Below, one piece after another: positions 41,311 through 56,300 of a stretch of 64,000 nt of DNA (the stretch's first letter is position 1; every line of letters starts with the position of its first letter). The stretch is taken from positions 443,177,502-443,241,501 of the forward strand of contig OZ010794.1 in NCBI GenBank assembly GCA_963932465.1, written 5' to 3'. The notes under the pieces are model-generated. The model was not told the DNA's origin. It ran no database searches and saw only the letters and a program-made list of their open reading frames with translations. The position numbers and the translations under genes were made by a program. The stretch comes from Maratus speciosus (Eukaryota > Arthropoda > Arachnida > Araneae > Salticidae).

Positions 41311-44300
41311 ATTAAAAAGAAGATGGATATGACGTCATAGTGGAAATAAAAATGACATTTTCAAGCAGATTTTTTAAGTTCAGATTGTAATTGTTTAACC
41401 AAACTACAGCAACCTGCATTACTGCATTGGTGAAACATTTTGAATTATACATAGGTAAATTGCATCATAAATTGTGATGCGATATCGCATAAATCAAAGC
41501 CTGATGATGATACCCTTCATTAATTAATTAAAAAACTTGACATATTAAACAAAAACCAAAATTTGAGAACAAATTAAAAAAACAAAATTTATTTCCGAAA
41601 TTGCTTAAGCCCGAGAAGAGGCAGATATTAAGATATTTCATTCAATTAGTTCTACATTTAATGTTAAATTTTTTGTAACAAATTGGTTAAACCAATTGAA
41701 CATTAAAAAATAAAAATGAAATTCATACAATATGATACTTAAAACACCCTAAAACATTAGATTCCGTTCAAATGAAATCGAAATAAATCTTAGACTTCTT
41801 CCATTTTTAATTGAAAATATTTGTATTGCAGATTTTGTATTATGTTTATGACAATTGTACATAAAATGATTGTACATAAAATGCATGCAAAATACAAAAC
41901 TTAAAAAAAAAAAAGTCTAAGATTTATTTCGATTTCATTGGAACGGAATCTAATGTTTTAGGGTGTTTTAAGTATCACATTGTATGAATTTCATTTTTAT
42001 TTTTTAATCTTCAATTGGCTTAACTAATTTGTTACAAAACTTTAATATTAAATGTAGAACTAATTGAATGAAATATCTTAATATCTGCCCCTTCTCGGGC
42101 TTAAGCAATTTGGGAAATAAATTTTGTTAATTTGTTCTGAAAATTAGGTTTTTGTTTAGTGTTATTTAGACTTAATATGACATGTTCTATGTTTAAAATG
42201 AAGTGTTTTGCATGTATAGTTCTTTTACAGGCGCATTCAAAAGAATTTTGTTACATAACGGCCTGTTGGGGGGGGGGGGGGGGCGTATCATTTGCGGTGG
42301 TTTCTAACGATGTTTCAAAATTTCAAACACATTCACACTTCTGGGGCCATCAACAGGCTGGCCTGATGATGACATCCAGAAGGAAGTCGAAACCGCTGAT
42401 TTATATATTTTATTATATTTTTAATGCAATTTTAATATTTTAAAGTTCATACATCATGCAGCAATGTGTTTTATCGCATTCGTCAAGTCACTTCCAGAAT
42501 ACGTTAAAAAAACTTCACCGTTTACTAAAATTTAAGACTGTGTCTAAGGAAACAATTTGAAAAAGGCATAACACATCTGAAAACCCAATTTCAGGAATTA
42601 GCATCAATAGTCGAAAAAATATCCAAATTCTTTTGTGCAGCCCTGTATATAATCTGTAGATTTCTAGATATATACTACATAAACTAAAATTTAGTTCACT
42701 TAGTAGACGCATAACACAGTTAAAAATTTCCCTTCAAGAATTTCAGTCACTAAACGAAAATATACTCCAATTCTTTTCTGTAGGCCTGTATGTGATGCAT
42801 AGAACTTATACGCACCAAATAATATACAAAAAATTAGTTAAATTTAAAAGCGCATACAGCGGTTGAAAACGTATTTCCAGCAATTATTGTTCTTAAACAA
42901 TATTGTAACCGAATTCTTTTGTGTGTCCCTATAAATGAAGGTTTCTTTATTTAGAACATCTGATTTCACATCAGGAAATTTTAAATAGTAATATCATTTT
43001 ATTTGTGAAATATTTATCATAAACTAAAAACAACTAGTAAAACTTTCTGGTGAGAATCCGGAATTTCTAAATAAAAAAACCGCTTTCAAATCGGGCGTTT
43101 CATACTTAGTGACCTAATATGTTAAATACATTAGTACCACATATTTCTAGACGCTGTAACTAATGCTTAGTCTTCACACTTTCAAGCAATAACTTCCATG
43201 GCCGCGCTGCCTAAGAAAATGTAATTCTGTGGATACCTTCTAAAGCCATACCGGTACACGCAATACCGTACTTATGTACTTCTATTCACTATAGCTAGGG
43301 TGTCTTCCAGATAGCTAAATTCGAAAAGCATTGTCAATTAAAGCCAAGGGCTCTGGTTTCGAGTCCCAGCCTGGACATATTGTCGCTCAGATGGAAAAAT
43401 ACTACTCCTGTCTAATTAATTTGTACTTGGTATCATTATTATTTCATAATTTTATGCAATTAACTCATACATTATTTTATTGTTTAAACTCTTTTTTAAT
43501 CGGTTTTGGCTCAAAGATGCTTATTAAGTTTAAATTATTCTAGTAAATGAAAATGCTATTTAATATATATATATATAACCATTAATTAAACATTACCAAC
43601 CATCATCTATAATTGTGATAGCATGAATGAATTTACAACAATACAGTGTCCCCAAACACACTGAATGGATACCAAAAACATAATAAACAAGCTGCGAAGT
43701 ATAAAATAAAGTCCCTTGTAATATATAATAAGAATTATTAATGAAGAAAAAGAGAAGAATATGGATTTCGAGAAAGATAATTGAAAAGCTTATGTATTGA
43801 ATTACGTTTTCAAGAGTACAGAATTCAATTATATAACCAAAATTAGTCGTTTTCTGTGAGAAAAAAAAGCTCCCCGAAAAAAGGATCCGCGATTTTCCGC
43901 TTTCTTGTAATTTTGCATCGCTTTTTCGCCATTATTCGCTTTTTTTACTTTTTTGCCGTTTATTCGATTTTTAATTTGTCATTGTGGGACTCCTTGATCT
44001 CCCAGTAGCAGAATTTTCGGTATACATCTGCAGCAAATGAAAATTTATCTGCGACCCAACAATGCTGAACCAAGCTAATATTATAAATACTTATAGTAAA
44101 CCATAAAATAACCAAAAATTGCATTTTATAAAGAAAATCTAATGAGAAACACAATAACTCTTAAAACAAAGTAGATTTTTAATGAATTTTTTCAAAATCA
44201 GTCGTTTTCTGCGAGAAAAAAAAGCTAAAAGCTGAAATTTTTTTTCTCCTGTTCTCTAACGACCAATATAATCAAGAGAATAGTTTCAAGATGAAAATAG

Positions 44301-47300
44301 AATAAAATTAAATGCTATGAAATGGAAAAAGCAATACTATATATCTTAAAAAATGTATATATTTTAATAGCAATTATAATGTTTGATGCGCTTGAAGTTC
44401 ATAACTATTATTGATCAAATGTCGTTCGCGCCCTTTTCAGCTTTTTTGATTTTTTGTCAATATCAACCAAGTAATTTATCAAAAATGGAAAACGCTATTC
44501 GATTCCAATTCCCTTCAACAGTCAGGCCTTTCAATTTTATGCTTTTACAGCTAAAAATGAGTCAGAAAATGTATCGGAAAGTTTCGTACTGTTATGCAGT
44601 GAATTTGCGAACCACCTTAAGGTATGTTTCCAGATATACTGTTAACAGAAGTTCATTATCGCTATTAATATATTTACAAAACATAATGCCTGCCCAACAC
44701 ATTTTGAGAACGATTAAGACCAGTTTCGTCAAGCACGACTATGTAGAAAAAAAAATTCAAGCCTGATCTCGGCCTTTCATGAGTCTGCTAAAAAAATTAA
44801 ACCCGGGATCAGACACCACACGCAACTGTACGATGCCGATCTCTACGATTGAAATGTTTTATTTCTGTATTGATGTTGTCAAACTCGCATCGGCTCGTAA
44901 CACACATTTATACCTCTCCTCGCGAAAGTCATAATAATTGAAAATGGTTCATGTTTTATCGGCTTCGTGTAAGTTTTTATATCGGGCCGGTAGACCCGCT
45001 TTTTTTATCGACCCGGCCCGACCCTGCAGGTCCGTTCAATTTTTCTGACGGCCCGACGCGGCCCGTGCAGACCTCTAATGTACCTGTCCGGTCCGTTGGA
45101 TCCATCCGTAGGCGGAGGGTTAATTTTCAGTTGGTTGTTATTTTTAAGAGATGCAACATTTCTTAATTAATCTGATTATTGTAATTTTTTAATGCAAATT
45201 AATTTCATATATATTTGTTTCCTTCTACATATATATAAAAGTAACGATTTGGAAATGGAGCAATGAAAATCTGTTAGATACCGCGAAACGCATCTGATTG
45301 GTCAGTGCTTTCTGACTTAGCGAGAATTGTGCTTGGCGAAAACCATGAAAGTAGATAATTTAGATAGGATGGGCGGGGGAAGGGAAGAATCTTCTGCATT
45401 TCGATATACTTCTGTTTTTAGGAGTCGATGGCAAAAGTGATTTGTACAGAAAGAAGATAATTTCCATTAACTAATGAGAAAGGTGGAGGGGTCATCTGCG
45501 TTTGTAATCTAAACATTGAATGCATAGAAAATAAGGGATCGCGAAGCGATCCAGAATGGAAACGCGAAACAATTACGTCTGTGGTTGGCTAGATAAAAGG
45601 ATTGCTTCACGATACCGAACGGAATCGCAAAGCGACTACACTGGGGGTTGGTGAGCGCAGTGAGCAGGAGGCAGAGCACCCCTAGTTCATTTAAATAAAT
45701 TATAGTTAGCACATTAACTTACTTGTTATTAAAAGCGTTTGGGTTGTGGCTAAAATACAATTACGTCATAGGAGCAGCAAAATAATGCTCGCATCAGGCG
45801 CCAAAATTTCCAGCGCCGGCCGTGCTCGCATTATTTAATCTGTAATTAAATAAAGTGACTATTTCTACTTTAAAAAAAAATTGTGGGAATCAAACAATCT
45901 CAATTTAAAACTAGTCGGATGTACCAATCCCAAAACTTTCTTCTATCTCATACATGTTAATCCTTCAAAATTCGCTATCACACTGCCAAAATTAAATGGC
46001 AATCTATGCATCTCATGAGGATTCTAAAGTTATGAAATTCCGTGCATTAGTTCTTGAGATATGACTATCGCTGAAATCGTCTAAATCCAGCGAAATGCTG
46101 CCTAGCAGCGCCACCTATTGGGTGATTTATAACAAATCCTAATCAGCAACAATTTATGTCAATGTCTGACTGAATCTGAAGTTTGGAGAAAATCCGTGCA
46201 TTAGTTTTTGAGATAGAGCTATTGCGAAAATCGTGAAAATTCCAGCATAGCAGCGCCACCTATTGGGTGATTAACACTAAAACCTAATTAACAACAATTT
46301 GTGTCAACATATAACTAAATCAACATATAACTATAAAAAAAAGTTATGTGAAAATTCGTCCATTAGTTCTATAGATAGAGCTATTGAGGCGTCGTGAAAA
46401 AGGCGGCACAGAAGCGCCACCTGTTGGGCGATTTATACCAACACATAAGCTGTAGCAAGTCATATCAAGGACTAACTGAATCTGAAGTTTGATGAAAATC
46501 CGTGCGTTAGTTCTTAAGACAGAGCTATTGAAGAAATCGTGTAAATCCTGCAAAATTCATCATTACAGCGCCACCTGTTGGGCGATTTACACCAAAACGT
46601 AATCAGCATCTATTCATATCAAGTACTAACTAAATCTGAAGTTTCATCAAAGTCCGTGCATTAGTTCTTGAGATAGAGCTATTGAGAAAATCGTGAAAAA
46701 TGCAGCGTAGCAGCGCCACCTGTTGAGCGATTTACACCAAAAACTAATCAGCATCAATTTGTATTAGGGACTAACAGAATATAAATTTTTATTAAATTCC
46801 GTGCATTAGTTCTTGAGATAGAGCGCCACAAAATTTGTGTCACATACACACAGACAGACAGACAGACTCACAGAGTCACAGACAGACAGACAGACTCACA
46901 GAGTCACAGACAGACATTTTGTAAAAACATGTTTTTTGGAATCTCTGACCCCTAAAACGTGTAAATCCGTCGAAAACCGGAATTCGAAAATTTTCATGAA
47001 TCCAATACTTTCTTCTTGTAAAGATAGAAGAAAGTAAAAAGTAACCCTTTGAAAAAGTCGCCTGCGGCTGGAGGGTTAATTTCGTTATGGAATATAAGCC
47101 GGAAACAAACGATAAACTTTTATTTATATTAATTTAAGTGCGATTAGATTTATCTTTTGCAATCGCCAATCTGTACGCGACACAGACAAAAAAAAAAAAA
47201 AAAATTATGCTTAAAAATAATTTTAAAAACTATTAAAAATGATTAAATTGCGATACAGTTTTCAAACAAATTGCATCTGAAAATAGATCCCCCCCCCCCC

Positions 47301-50300
47301 CCGCCTATTCGACGGTGTAAAAAGTAAAAATGTGCGAAGTTTAACCCTTAAATGCATGATTTTTCAAAAATCATTGTAATAATGTTTTTCGGCTTTCATT
47401 TTTTAAATAAATCATGCGAAAAATACTTTAAAAAATCATATGTTGTTTTAAGTATAGTTTACGGCTAAAAAACAGTTTGTTACTAATCGGCAATACTAGT
47501 GTTTAATTGAAAAAATAATTTCCCTTGATAAAATTCTACAATATTAAACACACAAGAATTTTAGGAACTTTAATAAGAAATAAATTTTACTTGCTCACTG
47601 CAGGTCAAAATAAGGTATTTCGCAAGCTTCCAAACAAAACAAAAAGAACAAGTAGAAACATTTGATAAAATAAATCCATCTTTTTTCTTAAACAGCACAA
47701 GTGTTGCCATCTAAATGTTGAAAGTCGATTTAATAATATTTTCATACTGCATTTTATCGACAACATTAGGCATTATAGCTTCAATATTATTCTAATAATA
47801 TTTTAGAGCCTAAATTGGGTATGTTGCCGAAAAGCAACACCAGGCATTTAAGGGTTAAAGAACTGCGGTAAAAGCGAAATTTAATCGATTGCTGTTGCCA
47901 CCGTCAAAATGACGTCAGCGTTGCTCACAGACAATTTTGCCCTTTATTATATAGATACTTTAATAAATTTATAGTTTCATATTAATTAAATCTTAATTTA
48001 TACCTTGAGAAATCAATTTTGAAATACTAAAAAGAAATTGCTTTTTAAAAAAAAAAATTTTGTTGCTTTATCTTTAAAAAAATGAAACAAGGCGAAAATT
48101 GTAAAATTTGCTAATAAAGTCACTAACCCGTTCTTTCTTCCAATCGTAAAAAAGCGGTGAATTATCCGTAATCAGGTTCGATGCTCACGCCAAATTAAAG
48201 TAGTATAACGGTTTTTTTTTTATTTTATTTTATTTTATTTATTTTTTTTTTTTTTTTGAAAAAATCACGAATGGCAGTCATGAAATTAGACTCGGTTTTC
48301 AAGATTAACATTGCAGGCCTGTTAAAAAAAAAAAAAAAAAAAAAACTTTTATACCTATTTATGATTTGTAACTGAAAAATGGACGTTTTCTATTGTTATA
48401 CATATCATTGAAGAAAGAAACAGTATTCAATATTAGAAAGTCTTAAATATCATGATTGCTAGTTCTTTAATTCTGATTAAATTCTCTTATTTTCACGGCT
48501 GGTGGTTTTTTTTGTTTTTTTTTTTAAGCATTTTATTTTTGTTTACTTTAAGCAGTCATAATATCTGGTTGCAAAATAAAATAAAATAAAATAAAAAAAT
48601 CAAACATTCGATTTTAATTAATATTTTCCTGTTTCTGCGCTAATTTTATTATTAAAAGTGAATTATAACAAACACTTACCTCTTGATGATGTCTCAAGAA
48701 AATTTGGTGTTAAAGGTATAACGAAAAGTGAAGGGGTGGAACCAATGTACCTGCCTATATATACGTAATGCCTCCTGATGTTTGAAGGAGGGGCAAAGTT
48801 ACATCCAGCTCATACATAGGCCCTCATAGAGTAATGGACTTGGGGTGCGGAGAGGCAGAATTACCCCCCCCCCCCCCACACACACACACACCTTACGATG
48901 GTGCTATTTTTTCAGCAATTTTTTTTTCTCCTTTTTTTTTTTTTTTTTTTCTTTTTCTTAATGTCTAGACATAGTTCAAAACTTTGTAGCGAGATGATCT
49001 TACTAAAATATTTCATCTTACTTAATATTTGGATTTATTCTTTGTTTTTAGTGTTTGAAAATATATATTTATTTGTGAAAGAAGGTACTTTATTAATTGA
49101 GATGATTCCCAAATTTTCACCCAAAATATTTTATTGGTTGGATAATATCTTCCATATGTTAGTTAATGCTCTGCATGCAGCTGTTCGCTCCTCTCCCGTT
49201 CCTTGCTGAACTTCCGGGGACACATGCACAGAGGAAGTAGATATTTTCTATGCTTGTTCATTTCGAGTCAGGGTAGGGGATTTTTTTCTTCTGTCAATTT
49301 CTTTTATGTATTTACATTTTTTTAAAATGTTGTAATTATTATAAATACATATGCTATTTTGTTACTTAACTTCTTAAGGTGGTTCAGGGCCAGGAGTTTT
49401 TGACCAGTGGCCTGCGCAGGGTAGCTAATTTCATGATTTTTCATAATATAAATCGTTCAAGCACTTTTACTCAAGGAGGAAGGATATTTTGGGTTTAAAA
49501 CCCCTCCCAAAGCGTTTAAAAAACTGATAAGACGCGTGGGTAACATATTGTGTTAAGGTAAAAATAGGATGCGTAAAAGCCAAAGTAAAGAAAAGCATAA
49601 ACAGTGTATTTTGCATTCAACTGCTTCAAGGCTTTGTAATAGGAGACTCTATTTCAATACGAAATAAATGATAGAAAAAATTATTAACAATATGTTACTG
49701 CTGTTGCTCTTTCTCCCCCTCTTCTCTTTTTCTTCATTCTGAAGATTTAAAAAAAGATGCTCTTTTATGAAGCCTTTAAACAAAAACAAAAAAACAATTC
49801 TAAATTTATTGTAGTTGTTTGTGCTTTTCATTGCTCCAGTTTTTATGTTACAGATATTGTGTCACACATTGGATGTGTGCATTTTATGAGCAACAATGGT
49901 TTAAGACCCTTCCCAAGTAAGGATTTTTGGCCATTGGTCCAAGTCATAACCCATAGTTGTTGTTTTTTTATTTGCAAAAGAGTCAAACTATTGTATTGGA
50001 TATTTAATTTGTTGAAACTAGTTTGAATGAATTTGCGAAAGATTAGGTAGACTTAGAGGCACAGAAATGGAATCGATATTTTCAAGCATTTCCAGATAAA
50101 TATACTAGAAATATAGAGTTTAATTTCCTTCAAACATTCTAGCTTTCAATTTATGTGGCGAAATGGTATTTTCTAAAATGATTTTAAAATGCCTAATGCA
50201 AAGAAAATATCTTCATTTTCAGTGATAAATTAGTTCATTTCACCACTTAGTATTCATCAATACACTAACGAACAGAAAGAAGCTCCCCAAGATGTTAGCT

Positions 50301-53300
50301 AAATAGGTTCTTAGTTTGTGTTTTATCGGTAAGTAATCTCATAGAAATAAACACTTTGAAACATTTAAAAATGTCCGTTTAAACTTTTCCAGCTGTTTTT
50401 TTTTTTTTTTTTTTTTGGGGGGGGGGGGATCTCGATTATTATCAATGGTCTGTCCAGATTTTACTTCTAGGGTCCTGCTTATGTGAAATTGCGAACAGCT
50501 TTTATATTTGTAAATTTGAAATTATCGTTATATTCAGGTTCTTGTTTATACATTTTTAAGAAAATATATATGTACGTTAAATACATACCTTTATATATAT
50601 ATATACTATATATATATATATATATATATATAACCAAAAGCGACTGGTAAGATTTACTTTTAAATGATTAAATTTGTGAAATGTTCAGTGTAGAGATGGA
50701 AAATTTTTGTGAAAGGTCTATTTTTAAGACACAGGATTTTGTGAAGGGCTCTGTTTTTAGATGAAAGGTTTTGTGAAGCATCCGTTTTGACATGAGTAAT
50801 TTTGTGAAGGGTCCTTTAAAGGGCCCAATTTCTTCTCTTATTATTTTATTAATTTAACCTCACTTACTAAAATTCCTGATTTAGAAAAATAAAAATCTTG
50901 CAATCCTGTCCAAGATACAAATATATCGCGGGGGGAGGGTCACATTTTATTTATTTATTTATTGTTTTCGCTTAAAAAACATATTTTAGAGTTTTTAGAA
51001 AATAAATTATGCAAACGACACGCAAATACTATAGTAACACTTAGATTAAAATATATAACAATTTTTACTTTAGATTGTCTGAAGTTCAATTGTACTGTCT
51101 GTTGTCAATATAAAATACTAATTCTTTAATTGTTTAAATCAATTTGGGATCCATCCCAATGTTCAATGCTATCTGTGCCTTTCAAGAAATTTAAATTTCT
51201 TGAATTGTAATTTTAAAGGACACAAACTATTTTTTTTACAATGAACTTTAGTTTTTCTTTGAAAGTAATCATTATGAACTTTTTGGCACGGATACTTTTA
51301 TGAAAATTGTTTTTTTTTTTTTTAGAAACATTACTAGATTTTTATTAGACAGCACCAAAATACTGCTTTTTCAGATAAAATGGAAATATATATATATTTT
51401 TTTTTAGAAAGCAACAGAAAATGTATTTTATGTAATGAATTAAAGTATTTCTTAATAACTATATTATGACTGTTTAGCAAATATCAAGTCAGTCAGTCTC
51501 ACTCACACTCACCCACTCACTCACTCACATACAGACATACATTTTTAATTCTTAAGGGCCTAGGGCCCCTTTAATTTTTTATGCACTAAATTGTTAATAA
51601 CTTGCTCCCTTTTTATCCAGTCGTCTTCGTTTTGGAGGAACTTTCTCCATTTAGCGATTTTCTACTTTTCAGTTAAGACCCTGGACCCTTGGGGCCCGAT
51701 ACAAGGCCCCTTGAAGTTTTTGTGCAAATAAATTGTTAATAAATTGCTTCCTTTTAATCCGAACTTCATTTTTGGTATCCCTTTTCTATTTAGTTATTCT
51801 CACGCTTCTACATTTCAGTTAAGAGCCTGGGGCTCCCTGGGGTGCCGTAGGTCCCGCTCCAGGGATCCTTGCACTTTTTGCGAGCGAAGCATTAACCCCT
51901 TAATTTTCTCTTCTTCTCAGTGCATAATTTTAAAGTTGAGACTTGAACTCTTCTTCCCAAATCAATACTCTCATATTTTTATCAGGACCCTAGGGCCCTT
52001 TTTTAAACATTTACCCACTTTTTTGTGCATTTCTTTAAAATATTATTTTAACGAATAATTCATATCATTTCCTATGCTTAATTTTGACTAATTCAAGATC
52101 TAAAGCGCTAAGTACTAAAACGTTTTAACATGTTTTCATGTTAGGGCCTTGCTCTCAACTATTAGTTGGCCCCTTTTGGGCCTCATATTATAGCTTCCTT
52201 AAAAATAGCCCGATTCACTAGATTTTTTTTTCTAGCAACTTCTTAGGTTCTCCAACTACTACATAAAACGACCAAAAAAAAAAAAAAAAAAACAGACTTC
52301 AGCTATTGCCAATTTTGAATATTAATCACCTGCTTGGGGCCCTTGTGCAGCTTCTTTAAAAATGATCCGAATTGCTTGCAATTTTCAACATAGTTCTAGC
52401 GTTCTCTGCTACTTTAAAAAATTCTAAAAAGTACCTTTATACCCAACTACATTCCACTTAAGTCTCTGGCCCCTTGGGGCGCGGTTCAGCTCCCCTTGAA
52501 GTTTTTGCACCATAAATTGTTTAATAAATTGCCCCCTCTTTTTCATTTTTGGAACCCTTTTTCCATTTGGTTGTCCTCCCGTTTCTACATACCAGTTAAA
52601 ATCCTGAGGCACCCTAGAGTTCGATAGGGTTCCCCAGGGCCCGATCCGGGGCCCTTTGAACTTTTTGTGCGGCATCTAATTTTCTCTCATTCTCAATGCA
52701 AAATTTTAAAATTAAGTCTTGCACTCTTTTCCCCGGACCAACATCCTCTTATTTTTACTGGACCCTAGGGCCATGTTTTTAGCATTTCCCACCATTTTTT
52801 GCCGAATTTCTTCAAAATTTTATTCTAATGATAAGTTCATACCCTATACTTAATTTTGACTAATTGAAGATAAAAGTGCTAAGAACTTTGACCTTTTAAC
52901 AAGTTTTCATGTTAGGGTCAAGCTCTTTACTCTCACTTGGCCCTCTTTGGGCCTTTTGTTATAGGTCCCTTAAAAACAGTCCGATTCACTAGCCCTTTTT
53001 TAAACAATTTCTTAACTCTTCCTGCTACTACACGAATGACAAAAAAAATTCTCAGACTTCAGCTACCACCAATTTTGAATATTAATCTCCTTCTTGGGGC
53101 CTTTGTTATAGCTTCTTTAGAAACTATCCGATTCTATTACAATTTTCGTTAACATAGTATCAGCGTCCTCCAGCTACTTTAAAATTTCTAAAAAAATTTC
53201 TTCTACCCAACTACATTCTAGTTAAGACACTGGCCCCCAGGGCCCGGTCTTTCTTTATACCTCAGCCACCACTTTTTTCGAACATTAATCTCCTTTTTCA

Positions 53301-56300
53301 GCATCAACACCGCTTGGGGGCGCATTCTTTCCTCGGATTCTAAGGATCCAATTTCACCTGGATTTGGTTCATTCAACTTAGATTACAATTCAGCTACTTT
53401 CTGTATTATGAAATTTTATCTTAGACTTCAGTTACCAACATTTTCTAACATTAATGATGCATTCTTTTTCTAGATTCTATGGGCTTAAATACTACGAGGT
53501 TTAGCTCATTCAACTTGTTTTTCGATTATTTCCAGCCTGTGCGGAGCACTTCCGGTACATGCTGCCTTAGGTAGCAGGACTCGGGTTACAGGTTTAGGTT
53601 TGTTCGGAAAGAAGTTTGTAGGGAACACACTAGACGCTGCGGAAGGCAATGGGGGACTCCGAAATTAGGTTCATTTAAAAGAATTTCAAATGATACAAAT
53701 TTTATACAAATTTGAGTTTTGTTTAACCCTTCACTGCATGAATTTTTTTTTTATTTTTTTTTTTTTTTTAATCTATATATCGGTTTAATAATGGGAAAAA
53801 TAGTAAAAAAATTTAAATTTCAAAATTTCAGCTAAAATTTGATATTTTATGGTGTGTGCCATATATACACATTTAGGGTTTTAAAATATTTTATTGCTAT
53901 ATTTTGCAACTAAATGAGCTTAAATTAATTAATTTTATCTGCTTAACACTCTGCAACTTTTATTATATTAATATTTTTAAGTATTCAGTAAAAATAATGA
54001 AATTAAATCTTACACTAATAGCTTGATCGATTTTTTTTTTTTTTTTTTTTTTAAGAACAAATTCTTATTTTTTGTTTAATGCAGCCATCTGACATGGACG
54101 TGTTATTCCATTCTTTGGATTGTTCGTGATTAGTTACAATGATCATATTAGCCAAATTCAAGGCACATTATGAAAATTATAATGTTTTTAAGTATGTGCC
54201 AGATATGACACGTGGTGCAGTGAAGGATTAAGGTTATTATTTACGAACCCCGGGCAAAACCAGGCGGGTCTGCTAGTGTTTATATATATATTTTTTTAAA
54301 CATCACTAGCATTGTTCGCGTTTGAGTAACGTAGTTTAACTTGTGCTACTTTCAATAGCAGAAACTCATCCATTTGAGTTTGCAATTGTTTTGGAATAGA
54401 TATGCCTGTTGTTCGCTTTCAAGGCAGAGCTTTTTTTTTTGGGGGGGGGGGGGGTCGAAAAAAAGAAAGGAAAATTGAGCCCAATATAGATGGGTTTAAT
54501 TGGCTTTCTCAACGTTGCAAAAATAATTTTATTACTAAACTTACAACAGTGTACTTAATATAATCGTATATAAAACAATAAAAATCTATTTTAAAAAGCA
54601 AAATGACATGCAAAACATTTATGAATCTTATGATCGTTTGCTTTATTTATTTTTGAGATAAGAAATGAGTCAAAATGAAAACTTTAACATATGGCATACG
54701 CGTAATTCTAATTTGTCTCTTTTACATTTTTTTTCTCACTTATATAAAGAAATTACTCATTTCACATTTCGATATAAAGAAGTATTTTAATTGTAACTAA
54801 GACATTGTATTACATTAAAATGTCCTTTTTGGTTGAGTTGTTATGTCAATTATAATTCAATTTATAAAACAACAAAATAAATACCCTACTTACTTCAATT
54901 TTTAAACATTGTGATATTATTTTAATTTAAAACTATCATAGAGATGTTTTCTTTATTGTACTTTAATAATAACACTGGTCAACAAATTTAAACTTTTGCT
55001 CTGTCCCAAAACAGAAATTAGTTGTTTTTTTTTGTTGTTTTTTTTTTGTGCTGATTCCGAATCTAGTTTTAGATTTACTCCAGCAGGTCTTGTTTTCGAG
55101 ATATTTGCATATTTCGATTTATGCAAATTTTATACAATTATATGCAAATTTAAGGTATAAAGCAATAACAGAATGGCGTTTTTGTTTTATGTTAAGATTT
55201 TACTATCTAGTTTACTTCACAAAAACGTTCTTTCTGAGATTATACTGACATGTGACCGTGATAATATTGTGCCTAATTTGCATATTTTTCTAATAATGTT
55301 TCTTGACGTTCAAATGTTTCTGCCACACGAGTATACTAATATGTTTCTAAACCAGTTATTTGCGCTGATTTCAAATCTGATCTGTTTTCTTCTATCACTT
55401 CTAGTTTTTGAAAAAAGTTAAATTTTATTTTTTGGTCAAAAAAGCCAGAAATCGCTTTTTATGCTACTTTTTGATGTACTTCAACCAGTTAGGATAGATT
55501 CTACTATATTTTTCAATTTTTTTTTTTCGATTATATAAATCGTTCACATACCCCTTTTAGAGTACCCCTATTTCTCATAAACACGCCCCCTCCTCCCTCC
55601 ACTCAACTAGATAACGCAAACATTTTTTTTATCATTAGTAATCTTCTTATCACAAACACATAATATATCGTTATAAATTACATTGTCATTTCTAACATTT
55701 TTGTGACTTTAGTAATCATTTATATGATTTCTGCTATTATACCGATATTATTTTCACGTACCCGCAGCACGTCCGCCACGTTCCCCCAGGGGTACACGTA
55801 CCTTAGGTTGGAAACCGCTGCTCTAGACAATGAGATACACACCCCCTAAAAAACATCTTATATCAAACTTGTGCTAATGCCGTGCAAAAGTAGACATTAA
55901 TTTTACTCAAAAACTAGACGTGGTATTTAAAAAAAAAAAAAAAAAAAAAAAACAGAAGGCAGATTTGAAATAAGAATAAAAATCTAGTCTAGAATAACAT
56001 TACGTCAATTCTGTGACGACTACTTTAAAGTTGTTATGCAACGTAAACATTACACCATTGAAAAATATGTAAATTAGGGTTAATAACTGACAGATGAATG
56101 TTAAGAATATGCAAATCGTGACATTTATCTAAAGTAAATAGTCCAGTAGTCATTATCTAGAAAGGGTAATTCACTGTGACTTATATTGTATCTAAAATTT
56201 GCATAAAATAGCACAAAAAAGCTAAAATTTGCATATATTTAAATATGCAAATTTCTCAAAAACTGGACCACCTACCGGAAAACGAAGAGCATATTCGGAA

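Noticed and set aside
44383..44766. 127-codon ATG frame as a gene
   Set aside because: The neighbouring frame has the only family-like text (gag-type) and both have stops nearby, so this is most likely transposon debris.
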